A DNA stretch of 64,000 bases from Hypericum androsaemum (Eukaryota; Streptophyta; Magnoliopsida; Malpighiales; Hypericaceae). Below, piece by piece: positions 1 through 11,380 of the stretch. Position 1 is the stretch's first letter; every line of letters starts with the position of its first letter. A model generated the notes under the pieces. It ran no database searches, was not told the DNA's origin, and worked only from the letters and a program-made list of their open reading frames with translations. Where the stretch lies: the NCBI GenBank assembly GCA_963995505.1, contig OZ023180.1, positions 7,227,263-7,291,262 of the forward strand, written 5' to 3'. The translations under genes were made by a program, and so were the position numbers.

Positions 1-1680
1 TTTCTCAAACAAATAAGAGTCACATTCTTCAGCCCCGGTACAAAGTTGAGCATCTTTTCCAACAGCCGGACATCATAAATTATGCATTGCAACTCAATTT
101 CTATGTTGCTCAACTTAAGCATCACCAAGCCATGGGATCCATCATGATTCTTGAAAATTTTGGAAGCATGCCAGTTAATCATCTGAAAGAGAAAAAAATT
201 CATTAGACCGAAGAGAAGTGGTTACGTAGCAAGACATATTAGCTCGTTGAGGTCTGACTCAATTGGCAAAAGTATAAAGTGAAAAATAGAAATTGTTATT
301 TCAAAATCATAGTTCGAGTTCTGAAACTGTGATCATAACCCATGGCATACCTCATAACCATCAGCTTTATCATTGCAATAAGAGACAAAGTCTCCAGCTT
401 CGGGCATCTATTAATAATGGATGCCAAAACATGAAAATGGTAGCCCCTCAACTTCTTAACCGCAATGACCAAGTGGTGAAGTTCACCAAACACCACATTT
501 AGCCAATTGTTGAAGAACAGAATCTGTTAAATCAAGAAAGGTATTGATTAATGCTTTGATAACGAAAATGTTGAAGATTGTATCTACGGTCTATTTGATT
601 CCCTCAAGAATCTCCAAGTTCAGTTGCAACTTTTTTGCAGAATGCATACTGTCGAGAAGGTGAATCAATTGACTCAAGATCCTGTTCTTTTCCTCGATGG
701 TCGCATTTTCAATGAAGGAAACAGGATCGAATTCGACATCAAGGTACGCAGTTCTCAGATTGCGAAACACGTTGTTGCAACAGATGGTGAAATTGGACTC
801 TAACTTCAACCTGAAACCTTGGAGGTTAGGAGCATTAATCAATTCCTGGGGCCAACAGAGTCAAGTCTATATCTAAACTAAGAAGCTTCTCCATTCCGAT
901 GAAAATTGCACTACTGCTTGAAGGTTCATCTATAGTCAACTCTTGAATATTGGATATATCACGCATAATCAAAGCCCCAGTAGTCAACCGAAAATCTATA
1001 AGGGACAACCTTTTCAACAAGGGACATGTATCAACAGAAATCCATTCGCTTAACGAAGGGCTATCAACTTCCATTGACTCCAAGGTCAGGTCCTCAAGAG
1101 AGCAAAGAACACCTGATGAAGAAGGCTTCCCAAGTTTCGCATAACAAAGATTCATCTTCACCACACGCAATGACCGATAATTGAATGCAGTACGGGGCAG
1201 CAAAAACGACTCGCCCCTTCTTACCCCAACCTGAATATCCAGTTCCTGAACGAAACTGCTTACACCAGCAGCAATCCACTTGTCGACGGGACTAACATCT
1301 GAACCGCAACCATGGACATTGCACATCCATACCAGACAAAGGTGGTATATCGCCAGCCCATTTCGGTGGCTCAACAATCTGTCCACTTTGTCACAGTAGT
1401 GCCGACAGAGGCGGCCTCTTTCTTCCGAACTCTGGCCATCGCGTCTTTTGCAGGTGGATCCAAACTCAAGGTATGGACTAAGAAGGTAAACTTCTCTCAA
1501 TTTCTTCGATAATGTTCCTACTCGAGATATGTCATCCATATCAAGCAAGGAGAAGATGGCATAGATAATTTCCGCAGGGATATTTGATAAGCGATCATAA
1601 TTGAATTCCCCAACATTCTTGCAATTCTCTCTTCGACTTTCTATTGGAGCTAACTGAGCTAGAGAAAGATATAGTTAGCT
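1..1680 (-). pseudogene. F-box/LRR (FBD-type) protein pseudogene, copy 1, 3' end outside window
   Basis: The minus strand encodes an F-box (DRLSNIPAEIIYAIFSFL, about 1545-1600) followed by leucine-rich segments such as SLEDLTLESMEV and CPLLKRLSLIDF. This is the layout of plant F-box/FBD/LRR substrate receptors of SCF ubiquitin ligases. Three exons can be traced by comparison with copy 2 at 9713-14432: about 1680-597, 523-351 and 182 to the window edge. Several lesions are visible. There is a net 14-bp loss near 840-850 relative to copy 2, which shifts the frame. The donor after GAGATTCTTGAG reads GG where copy 2 has GT (near 600). A 1-bp loss near 370 shifts exon 2. The codon aligned with the copy 2 start is ATA instead of ATG. 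Together these make a functional product unlikely, although an upstream exon could supply another start. The exon 3 reading frame continues past base 1. Confidence 0.75.
240..335 (+). repeat. tRNA-like (SINE-type) sequence in the second F-box intron
   Basis: An A-box-like block (TCTGACTCAATTGG) is followed about 50 bp later by a B-box-like block (AGTTCGAGTTC), as in tRNA-derived SINEs. The matching intron of copy 2 (10021-10125) holds the same sequence with a better A box (TCTGGCTCAATTGG), so the insertion predates the gene duplication. No full tRNA fold is claimed. Confidence 0.35.
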
Positions 1681-2010
1681 ATAAATTACGGCTTTATAAA
1701 TTCTAACAAAACGATCAAGCTGCTACTTGAGCGAGAGAGAGAGAGAGAGAGGGGCAAACCTCCGGGAACAAATCGGGTTGGATACAGCAGCCACCAAAGG
1801 TTGTCCGAGTTCGGTTACCCGCTATCTCAATGAGTATTTAACATGACACAACCAAATATTTAACCTAGATTTTTTAGGGTTAGTATTTAACCTAGACTTG
1901 GATACTTAAAACTGTTGTTATTTCCTACTTAACACTTGGAATACATCAATTCTTGCTTACCGTCTTTATAATAGACTAAAACGTGTAAAGTGATCTCCTT
2001 TGAAATATAA
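1681..2010. promoter_or_regulatory. Upstream region of F-box copy 1, shared with copy 2
   Basis: This stretch has no ORF of interest. It contains a (GA)n tract at about 1731-1751 and aligns with 14580-14860 upstream of copy 2, so the duplicated unit included the promoter side of the gene. It probably contains the old promoter, but no convincing TATA box was picked out. Confidence 0.4.
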
Positions 2011-2157
2011 CATTTTTAAACTGATAAAAAGTTCCGGTTCCAAGTTGGGACTAGTGTTAAAATTTAATAACCCTTCTATCGATTTAAGAAAATATTTTTC
2101 CAAAATCTCGGTCCAAATTTTCGCCTAAAGTGATATTTTGAATAAATAAATAAAATT

Positions 2158-2856
2158 TTACATACTTTGTGAATTTGAAAAATATTTTAAGATGTTTGTT
2201 TGTGCTACATTTGCTTGTTTGATAACTTTTACATCATCATTCATCTTTTGAATTATCTTTAAATGATACTTGTAGTCCCTGTCTTGTTGTAAAATTAATA
2301 ATTCAATCGTGTATAATATCTGAATAATGCTATAAGCTGAGATTTTAGGTATCTCATGACTATCATCATCATCCACCTCAATTGCACTTTCATTTGATTG
2401 ATTCAAAATTGCATCAACAATATCTTGTTCGATTGGAGTGTAGTAGATCTCTTGCTCAGTTGGAAAATCAAGTAACTGATTAGCATCCATTGAATTTCCA
2501 TAGTGCAAGCTCCGAATTAATTCATTTAGTTCTTTCATAGCACCATTCATTTCAAAATCTTCACTAATGCGTTCGGTTTCTATTAGCACTGTATGAATTC
2601 AGCAATGAATGAAGCACTTTGTTATGTATTGGGGTATGACATCCAAACTTCATGAACCACAGCCAAGCGAATTGCTTCAAAGACATCAATTTGTTATGCA
2701 TTGGATATGGTAGATTGGGTGACCTTGAGATTATGCTTATCCTCAAGCCATTGTTGAAGACTTTTTTGACCAACATTAGGGTTTTTTTTTGTATTGACAT
2801 AGTTCATTGCGAATCTTGTTAGTCATGGTAACATGGGAAGATCGTTTGGGAGCCAT
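2158..2856 (-). pseudogene. Pogo/Tigger-like transposase remnant, internally deleted
   Basis: Reading down from an ATG at 2856 on the minus strand gives a basic start and a helix-turn-helix-like segment (LCQYKKKNPNVGQKSLQQWL, then VTQSTIS). This resembles the CENPB/pogo N-terminal DNA-binding domain. The frame then breaks. A second open segment at 2589-2158 has the acidic tail typical of plant pogo-type transposases (EVDDDDSHEIPKIS, then ending near NILKYFSNSQSM). The catalytic DDE core expected between the two is missing. This is therefore a dead, internally deleted copy. The family call rests on remembered motif style and needs a profile search. Confidence 0.55.
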
Positions 2857-2935
2857 ATATTTGTAGACACTATTGATAAATTTAGAGAAATCTATTCTAA
2901 TTTATAAGTATTTTTTGGATGAAAGTTAATAAATT

Positions 2936-3402
2936 TGATGGTTTATGTGGGTGATTGCATATATAATCTTAATTATATAAATAAACCTTAAATAAAAGCC
3001 ATAATCAAAGGTTTCCCTATTGTAGCGCATAATCCACTTAATGCATTCTTCAAAAGGTTCTTTACCAGATCTTGATGATAGAGGCTCTTCACTGGTCGAT
3101 TCCTGCTCATGTATGAACGAAGCACGGATGAGATTTCACCACCTAAAAGCCTGTGCTTTTCTGTGAGAGAGTCTGGAGAGAAAAAAAATTCTCTCTGTCT
3201 GTTTCATAATACGTAGAACCCCTCTCCTCCCAACCCTTTTATTATTAAAAAGATTTTCATGAGAGAGAGAGTAGGAATTGAGTTGGTATCCCTTATAACA
3301 ACTTCATCCCTAGTAAATCTCTTTAAGTTAAATTAAAAAGATTTATTTTATCTTTTAATTAATTTAACTTAAAGGATAAATCATGGGTGGATAATTCCAA
3401 CA
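2936..3402 (-). repeat. LTR (lower copy, 3' LTR of the minus-strand element)
   Basis: This aligns with 9174-9617 over its whole length, including ATTGCATATATAA near one end, a TCACTGGT motif and a pyrimidine-rich middle. It starts TGATGG and ends CCAACA on the plus strand. Confidence 0.6.
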
Positions 3403-6093
3403 TCTCTCACTCACACATGATTGACCATAATTAATACATTCTCTCATTTTTGCGTTTGGCAGATAGGCCGTGCGACCAGCATACATCGAGTGCACTTAGC
3501 TAAACCCAAGAGTACATAGCGGCCACCAATAAAGACTTATCCCAAAAATTAAATAATCCGAGTTGTACTCAAATATTAATGGAAATCAAGAGTCTTTAAA
3601 ACTTGAAAAGACATTTAAAAAATTCCAGTGAATTTAACGAGCATCTAATACCTCATGTAGAAGTAGGGTTTGTTTTTCACGAAGGCTCTAAATGTGCCAA
3701 TCCATTGTACTTCTACTTGTGTGTTGTTTCTATCATAAATGGATCATGTTCTATTAGGTATTTGTCGGAATTCGATGAACGATACATAATCATTTGTCTC
3801 ACAGTTTGTCATTCATGAATCCATCACTCACAATGAATGATATTCATTTAGAAGGATACAACTAGGCACATTCAATCCACTCGTAGGTGAGTTAATATTG
3901 CAATCTTTTGCAAAATTTTCCTTCTTGTGACAGTTAAAATATTTTATCTTTAGAAATGCAAATATTTTCGCTTCCTCATATACTTTCTCCCTCAGAACTC
4001 TTCTTTCGGGTTAAATCTGTTCAGTTTACTTCTCTTCGTTTCCAAGATGTTTCATCTGCCTTTAAATTGTGGCATATCCTTCTTAGCTCCAATATAGTTT
4101 GATTTTGTCACATACACCTTAGGATGGACTAAGATTGCTAAAAAATAATTCTCTTTAAGCTTAAGTTGGAAAGCCAACATTCATCAAATGTCATAACATT
4201 ATCAGCATGTGAGTTAGGTTCATCCTTTTATGACCCTAATTTATAGGCATGAAATAAATTTAGATACTCAGCTCAATTTTGTGCTCACTAGCTCACTAAT
4301 CACATAAAAAATCTCACATAAAAAGTTTTCTATTAAGTGATCAACTTATATATTTAGTACATCCTTGGATTGGACGAGAATCACTATTGCGGTCTCTTGA
4401 ATCTATTGTTCTTTTTAGCTCATAAGACTTAGAAGTAATCCAATTGCTTCAGAAAATTATGAATGTTGCGTGTATTTATTTTAGCAATACGATATAATTT
4501 ACTATGCATTCATAACTCTAAACAATATAAAGTTTTAAATTAATCACGAACGGAAGTCGGTCACGGACATGTTTCTTCTCACCTTCCGAGAATTAATTTT
4601 AAAACTTTAAAATTTAAAGTTCATTGCGAAGTAAATTCAAGTGGAAATTTTACATGGTAATAATGAACAATTAAATAAATAAGATTATTTAATTAAAAAT
4701 ATAAAAATGTCTTCATTAAAACAAAATAACCATGGAAATCATTAAGTTTCGAACATAAATGTTCCAAAAAAATTCCAACATGACCTCAACAAAAAATCAC
4801 GAGATTACATGTAATCTAGGAGGATCTAAACATACACAACTAAGATAGACCTAGATTTCATAATCCTCATGGTACTGGAATGTGAGAACTTATACACGTA
4901 TTTCTTGTAGCAAAATCGAAGTACTAGTCATCCACTTTGCAACTTCATTGGAACATTAGGGACAATTTCCTCTAGAACTCCCCATTTTCTCAAATAGAGG
5001 ATGAGAAGTTGCAAGCCAACCTTATGTGTTCTATATCCAATAGGCAGGAAAAACTTAATATATTCCTTTATCCTTAACGTGACTAGAAGATCTTTGAACA
5101 TCGAAATCATTTCCCCCGTCATAACCTCAAGCCCAAATGCACTCCTGTATCTCTTGGTGAACAAAATATATGTACTCCGTAAGCACTTTGCTGCTATCCT
5201 TATGCTCCCACCAGAAGATACGACATCTTTCGTCGCAACGCGTGTGAATAGGGATCTTGACACATAACCGTCTTGAACTTCACCATCGTTGGTCTGCAAC
5301 AAAATACAGACAGAAAAATTGGGTCAATCTCATATTTTTCCAAAGATTAAAAATCAAAATTTTCAATCAAATGATGATTCACACATCAAAGATATGTTCA
5401 CAATTGAGCTTTATATGTGATTAATAGGTCATATTATTTTCCATATTTTCTAGTGTCCAAACTTAAAAAATATGGAAAAATATTTTAAGAACTCATTCAA
5501 AAAATATTATGGTTTATCAAATTATCACATTAATTTTCTATTAAAACCAACTTATTTATAATATGTTTCTATGAAAACCCTTTTAAAATAAAATTTTATT
5601 TAGCTTGAATAAACATCAAATTTATTACATAAGGCCCAAAATAAAAAAAATTTAAGCCGATGTTGACCTTAATAGAATTGGAGGCCCAGAATGTGAAGTA
5701 GGTATGCATTGACTCCTCACAAGATGGTCAACGTTGGTTGAGCCACATCAGAGTAGGGAGGCTCGCGTTGACTCGGTCTAATTAGTCAAAGTGGGCCGCG
5801 GGTTTGTCCAAGAGTTGGAGGCCCACAGGGCCATGTCCCTTTTTTTTAAAATATTACAGGCCTCGTGTGGACCTTCCCCCACTAGTCATGCGGGTTGAAT
5901 AAGGCCCGTGAAATGGGCCGTAGGTAAGGAGGCCCATCAGGTGCCCTTCCCCCTTTGATTTATTATTTTCGGGCTTCGCCCGAGTGTATTCAACACTTAG
6001 GCTCATTCAGATTTAATTAAAAAATTAGAACCCAAGCCCGAGTTTGAGAAAACAATTTTGGTCCACTAAAAAAATATTTCTCAGGCCAGCTTG
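3403..6093. other. Non-coding interior of the LTR element
   Basis: The sequence is AT-rich and apart from one unassigned ORF at 4928-5302 shows no recognisable coding sequence. A more GC-rich stretch at about 5690-6000 is studded with the motif GGCCC. Confidence 0.4.
4928..5302 (-). CDS. Unassigned 124-residue ORF inside the LTR element
   Basis: The open frame is the longest in the element interior. Its predicted product is mixed basic and hydrophobic, with segments KEYIKFFLPIGYRTHKVGLQ and RKWGVLEEIVP. No family was recognised. There is no sign of zinc knuckle, protease, integrase or polymerase motifs. Its position in a non-autonomous LTR element suggests a gag relic or a chance ORF. Coding status is doubtful. 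Confidence 0.2.
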   Translation of the reverse strand: MLQTNDGEVQDGYVSRSLFTRVATKDVVSSGGSIRIAAKCLRSTYILFTKRYRSAFGLEVMTGEMISMFKDLLVTLRIKEYIKFFLPIGYRTHKVGLQLLILYLRKWGVLEEIVPNVPMKLQSG

Positions 6094-6457
6094 AAAAATT
6101 TAGGGAAAAGTTCACTTAAGTACCCTGTGATATTCTCGATTCTCATTTGGGTACCCTGTGGTTTAAAAACGATAGAACCAGTCCAACTTTTTCCAATTTT
6201 TCTCACTTAAGTCTACCCAGCCCGGTTCACCCTTTTTTGTCAAAACGACGTCGTCTGGGCGCCTACGTGGAATGCCACGTGTTTGTGACCCAGATTAGTC
6301 GTTGATGACGTGACAATGGTTAAATTACCATATTAGTACCTACTTCGTTTATAATTTTTCAATTAAAATCCTAATAAACTAAAACTTAAATGCTCCATCT
6401 TCCTCCTCCTGGCTAAAATAAAAACCCTCCCTCATCTTCGTCTTCTCGACCACCCCT

Positions 6458-6466
<9 letters not shown>

Positions 6467-6503
<37 letters not shown>

Positions 6504-6521
6504 CCCCCCCCCCCCCCCCCT
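6467..6521 (+). repeat. (CT)n microsatellite followed by a C run
   Basis: About 15 CT units are followed by about 20 consecutive C residues, inside the Mutator-like element. Length in an assembly may be unreliable here. Confidence 0.9.
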
Positions 6522-7007
6522 GCGGATCCCACACCCAATCAGCCCTAACCTCCTCCCTCCCTCCACTCCCACTGTCAAAAGGACAAAAAATGCCCCTCCC
6601 GGTAGCCTCGACAACGCAAGGGATGGAGATTCCGAGCCTCAACCCCCAGCAACGGAAGCCCCTCCTGGCAACCTCCTCTCTGACCGGCACGACCAGGGAA
6701 CCCGACGACACCGTGGGCGTCTGGAGGAGTGGCGATGTCAGGCTGCGGTGCCCGCTCATCAGAGCGATTGGTAGAAAAATTTGGGGTTTTAGGGTAACAA
6801 GTGATTAAAGGTTGAAGTTTTTCTGAAAAAATTAAAGTTTTTCCTGAAAAATTAAAGCTATGAACCTGGGTTGGCCTCTCTGTTTTCATCTTTTCTTGTT
6901 AGTGCCTTACTGGATGTACTTGACGGCAGGGAAGAAAATAAATATCCAAGCACGTTAATAAAATAATGATATAAATTTATGCAACGTTGAATAAACTCAT
7001 CCGTTGT

Positions 7008-7075
7008 AGCCTAAATGGTCAAGATGTCATTTTAGCACTTTGGAAGACCTAGGTTCGAGTCCCAGGAACTCAATT
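7008..7075 (+). repeat. tRNA-like sequence with A and B box
   Basis: TAGCCTAAATGGTCAAGA resembles a pol III A box, and GGTTCGAGTCCCAGG 35 bp later is a near-perfect B box and T-arm. The acceptor ends do not pair convincingly, so this is a tRNA-derived relic inside the Mutator-like element and not a tRNA gene. Confidence 0.4.
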
Positions 7076-7360
7076 ATTTTGGGAAGGAGTTATTTTCTCA
7101 TTTTTTGTAATTTGGTACTAATATGTAATTTAACCATTGCCACGTCATTGACGACTAATCAGGGTCACAAACACGTGTCATTCCACGTAGGCGCCCAGAC
7201 GACGTCGTTTTGACAAAAAACGGGTGAACCGGACTGGGTAGACTTAAGTGAGAAAAATTAGAAAAAGTTAGACCGGTTCTATCGTTTTTAAACCACAGGG
7301 TACCCAAGTGAGAATCGGGAATACCACAGGATACTTAAGTAGACTTTTCCCAAAAATTTA

Positions 7361-8560
7361 ACCATATCCTTTTACCCAAAAAAGGCCTATTTTCAGAGTT
7401 GGCCCAAAATCTGAAATTAGGATTTTTGCCCAGAAAAACAAAGTCCATCTTCTTCTCCAAGAAACGACGCCGGCAGCGAGGATTCCGGCTAAGTCATCAC
7501 CAGTACGGTTTCTCTACGGCCGAGACCATTGCTTTTCGTGACATGGCTCGACCTCCTATCGTTCATGGTCTTCCTTCGGGATCGTAGTGGCTACCATGGT
7601 CACCTTGTCGAATGGCTCCTCTAAACTTTTTCCGGGATCTACACCGATCGACCTTCTTCACTGGTCGATTCTTGCAGTCGTTGGTCGACGATTCGCTCGC
7701 CGCAAGGACCTCCAGTCCGGTCGCCTCGTGACCGTCGTGTCACGTACTTACCTGGTTACCGACTTCTTAGCTATCACTTAGATGTTAGGTAGTTAGTCAT
7801 GTTTTTTTTATTTGGTTATTATGTTTGTTATGCATATCCCATCGTGGGTGTTGCACGTAAGCACTAAGCTAGTAATTGCTTGTTAGTAGGGTGGTGGTAT
7901 TAACCTCCTCAGGAAGTAGTAGTATATATTTGTACGCTACTGATTAATTGAATATCAATGAATTATTATCTCATTATCCTTCTATTATTCTTCTTCCAAT
8001 CTTTCTTCGTCCCTTTGCTCTATTTCTTCCATTCTCACCTCAAATTCTGACCCTCTCAACAACTCTCTTATATCACATATTATAACACGTCGCAAGTTTT
8101 GTATTCGGTGTTGTCTCCTTTCGGTGTCAAAAAACACTATCGTCATTGGCATCTTACCAAAAACGTCGTGGCCCACCTCGTGCTGCGACCCCGATCATCA
8201 TCAAGTGTTCGAGCATCTTCTTGTTACGATCCAAACTAGAAAAGAGTTGTAGGGAGAAAGAATTTGGGGTAAGGTAGAAGAAATAGAGAGGAGAGAGAGT
8301 GTGTGTGTGTTATGAGGAAGAAGAAGAATAATAGAGACAGAAAAGAAGAAGGGAAAGAAACGGGAGAGGGAGAAATAGAAGTTATGGAGATATAGAAGTA
8401 ATTGATAATTCATTCATTGGATACGTAATTGATCAAGCACTTACAATAAATACTAATACTTTCTGAGGAAGTTAATAGCACTTCTTGCACCACTACTGCA
8501 TTACGTCCTAGAATAACGGAAATACATAACAACCATGAAATGGAAATAACAAGCATGACA
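7361..8560. other. Repeat-derived region with two opposed LTR-like segments
   Basis: About 7780-8095 (plus) and 8220-8540 (minus) each resemble the LTR at 61643-61984: a TCAATGAATTATTATC-type block, a pyrimidine-rich stretch and an end near CGTAACA. They face each other and no complete element is defined. The short ORFs at 7399-7781 have no recognised product. Confidence 0.35.
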
Positions 8561-9159
8561 CGTCAGCCACTAGTTAGGGTTGTGACAACCATGAAATGGA
8601 AATAGGTTCACTTGATGCAGCAAGCAATTAAATGAGAATTGCACACGAGCCCGGGATTTCGACTCTCGATTTGCCTGGGAGTGAGGTGAGTCGAGCAGAC
8701 CTTGGTGTGGATATGTGCGGTCTTCATCTTCAGGAAGTCGCCGGCCATCGTCATTAACGAATTGAGGTTCGCTAGATTGTTGAATTAAGATTTGGGGAGG
8801 AAAATCCCCAATTGTGAAAAATATGGTTCATCCCTAATTTTGGGGATTTTGGTGAAAAAAATACAAATTAGTTCCCTAGGGTTTCACGCGTTTGCACATA
8901 AGGACGTAGTCTTTTTGTTCGCATTTTACACAGTAACTGCAATTTAACACTGCAAGTCTTATGCGTGTGCAAAGAAGGACAAAAAACGTGTGAACGAGGG
9001 TTCAATAAATTTGGTTTGGTCCCCAAATTCTCCCTTTTATGCAGTCGCAGTAGGATTTTCTTAAGAAAAGTCTCTCAAAAAATCTAATTTTTAATCAAAA
9101 AACACAGAAAAAAATTTTCATTGCAAAAATCGATTGCAGACCAGAACTTACCTCATACT
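8561..9159. other. Interior of the minus-strand LTR element next to its primer site
   Basis: No gene is seen. The sequence runs up to the primer binding site at 9160-9172. Confidence 0.35.
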
Positions 9160-9172
9160 GGCTCTGATACCA
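9160..9172 (-). other. Primer binding site (initiator-Met tRNA type)
   Basis: The minus strand reads TGGTATCAGAGCC directly inside the upper LTR, the standard primer site of many plant LTR retroelements. Confidence 0.7.
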
Positions 9173-9173
9173 A

Positions 9174-9617
9174 TGAAGGTTTATTATGGAGATTGCATAT
9201 ATAATTTTAATTATATAAATAAATCTTAAATAAAAGCCATAATCAAAGGGTTACCTCTTGTAGCGCAGAATCTACTTAATGCGTTCTTTATGGAGGCTTA
9301 TCACTGGTTGATCCCTTCTCACGTATGAAAAAAACAGGGATGGAATTTCACTGCCTAAAAGTCTGTACTTTTCTGAGAGAGAGTCTCGAGAGAAAAGAAG
9401 CATTTTTCTTTTTCTTTGCTTTTTCCGTATTTTTCTTCTCTCCCTCAAATCCCTTTTCCACATTATTTAAAGGAAAAATTAAGAGAGAGAAGGGTGGAGT
9501 TGTTATCTCAATAACAAATTCTATCTTATGAAATCTCAGTTAAATTAAATTAAAAGATACTCAAATCTTTTTCTTAATTTAATTTCTTTTGGATAATCAT
9601 GGGTGAAAAAACTAACA
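9174..9617 (-). repeat. LTR (upper copy, 5' LTR of the minus-strand element)
   Basis: This is homologous to 2936-3402. It starts TGAAGG next to the primer site and ends CTAACA on the plus strand. Confidence 0.6.
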
Positions 9618-10020
9618 GGTCGAATATTAATCAAGATTAGCATTCACAATAATTTTTTTAATATTTGACTTCAAAATGCAGATATATTAAGCAGTGGCCA
9701 ATCATATTTTCATCAGATATATTTGACTTCAAAATGCAGCGGTGAATTCCTCGTGAAAAGCTGAATCTTGGAGAGCTTGTGATGGTCTTCTCTTAAACAA
9801 AAGAGGGTTATCTTCTTTAACCTCGGCACCAATTTGAGCATCTTATCCAACAGCCGGCCATCGTAGCTTATGCATTGCAACTCAATTTCTATGTTGCTCA
9901 ACTTATGCCTCACTAAGTGATCGGATCCATCGTGGTTCTTGAAGAAATCGGAAGCGTGCTGGTTAACCTTCAGAGAGAGGAAAACGAACCCATTATACCG
10001 AAGAAGAGGAACGATTATGT

Positions 10021-10125
10021 TATACATATTAGGCCGTTGAGGTCTGGCTCAATTGGTGAACGATGAAGTAAACAATTAAAACTGTTATTTTTAGATCATA
10101 ATTCGAATCTCGAAACTATAAACGC
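10021..10125 (+). repeat. tRNA-like (SINE-type) sequence in the second intron of copy 2
   Basis: This is the counterpart of 240-335, with A-box-like TCTGGCTCAATTGG and B-box-like AATTCGAATCTC. Confidence 0.35.
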
Positions 10126-10979
10126 AGAAAAGTCAACAACTAATCCAAAACAAATGTTAATCCATCGCATACCTCATAACCATCTGCTTTATCATTGTAT
10201 ATAAGAGACAAAGTCTCCAGCTTCGGGCATCTATAAATAGTGGATGCCAAAACATGAAAATGGTAGTCCCTCAACTTCTTAACCGCAATGACCAGGTGTC
10301 GAAGTTCATCGAACACACCCGTTAGCCAATTGTTGAAGAACAGAACCTGTTAAATCAAGAAAGGCATATTAGTTAATGCTTTGATCACGAAAGTTGAAGA
10401 TGCTCTATTTGATTACCTCAAGAATCTCCAGGTTTATTTGCAACTCTTTTGCAGATTGCAAATCGCAAAGAAGGATAAAGAAGTGAATCAAGATTCTGTT
10501 CTTTTCGACGTTGGTCGCGTTTTCTATGTCGGAAACAGGATCAAATTCGACGTCGAGATACACAGTTCTCAGATTAAGAAACACGATGTTGAATCGGGGG
10601 AGGATGAAACGGGACTCTGCCTTCCACTTGAAACCTTGGAGATTAGGAGCACTGACCTTTATGGCAAACCAGGCTCCAGGGGCCAACTTAGTCAAGTCAA
10701 CTCTTGGATATTGGATGGATCATAGATTAACAAAATGTTGCCAATCCACCGAAAATCTATAAGGAACAACCTTTTCAACAAGGGACATGTATCAACAGAA
10801 ATCCATTCTCTTAACGAAGAGTTTTCTACTTCCATTGACTCCAAGGTCAGGTCCTCAAGAGAGCAAAGAACACCTGATGAAGAAGGCTTCCCAAGTTTTG
10901 CATAACAAAGATTCAAGTTCACCACTCGCAATGACCGATAATTGAATGCAGTTCGGGGCAGCGAAAATGACTCGCCTCT

Positions 10980-11268
10980 TGGTGGAGATAAGGATGGAGA
11001 TATGTTTATTAATTATCTTTGTGTTTTAGATTATTATCATGAGTTTTATTTAAAGTAGGATTCTGGTTAATAGGTTTCTTTTTTTTCTTTATAAATATGA
11101 CATCTTCTATATTATTTTAGTTGGTTGAATTTGATTAATGAAAACAAGAGTTTTCCCTATTATCTATGTCGTTTTTCGATATTCGTAGATCAACGGATCG
11201 ATACTGTATCGTGTTTTCTGGGTATTCTCAACAGATTCGCGATCTCCTATTCACGTTCCCCTGCATCA
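10980..11268 (+). repeat. 5' LTR
   Basis: This 289-bp repeat matches 13736-14031 with a modest number of substitutions and small gaps. It is bounded by TG and CA. Confidence 0.9.
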
Positions 11269-11270
11269 GT

Positions 11271-11284
11271 TGGTATCAGAGCTA
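11271..11284 (+). other. Primer binding site (initiator-Met tRNA type)
   Basis: TGGTATCAGAGCTA lies 2 bp inside the 5' LTR. Confidence 0.85.
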
Positions 11285-11380
11285 TATTCGTTTCTGAAAT
11301 AGTTTGATACTCCTGATCGGAGTTCGTTCTATTGAAAAAAATATATAAAAAAACAAAAAAAAGTTATACAACCCGTTTAG

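Larger units (their letters stand above)
6103..7351. mobile_element. Non-autonomous Mutator-like element with long TIRs
   Basis: Inverted ends of roughly 220 bp match well (6103 to about 6330 against about 7125-7351). They start GGGAAAAGT and include an ACGACGTCGT block and a CACGTGT block in both arms. Immediately outside both ends is the same 9-bp sequence AAAAATTTA (6094-6102 and 7352-7360), the target duplication expected of Mutator transposases. The 1249-bp interior has no transposase. It holds a CT/C microsatellite, a GC-rich segment (about 6530-6770) and a tRNA-like segment (about 7008-7075). The GC-rich segment could be captured host DNA, but no gene was recognised in it. Confidence 0.85.
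2936..9617 (-). mobile_element. LTR retroelement on the minus strand with nested insertions
   Basis: Two related repeats of about 450 bp (2936-3402 and 9174-9617) lie in the same orientation and read as LTRs of a minus-strand element. Just below the upper LTR, plus-strand GGCTCTGATACCA (9160-9172) is the complement of an initiator-Met tRNA primer site. Just above the lower LTR, the minus strand carries a purine-rich GTGTGAGTGAGAGA next to the TGTTGG terminus, as a polypurine tract should. The five bases flanking the two outer ends (AAATT and GGTCG) do not match, so this may be a recombinant or two partial elements. No gag, protease, integrase or reverse transcriptase is recognised inside. A Mutator-like element is inserted at 6103-7351. 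Confidence 0.55.

Noticed and set aside
6379..6889. Arg/Glu-repeat ORFs on the minus strand
   Set aside because: They are products of the CT/C microsatellite and GC-rich filler inside a MULE.
7008..7075. tRNA gene
   Set aside because: The B box is good, but the acceptor stem does not pair and no clear anticodon arm was found.
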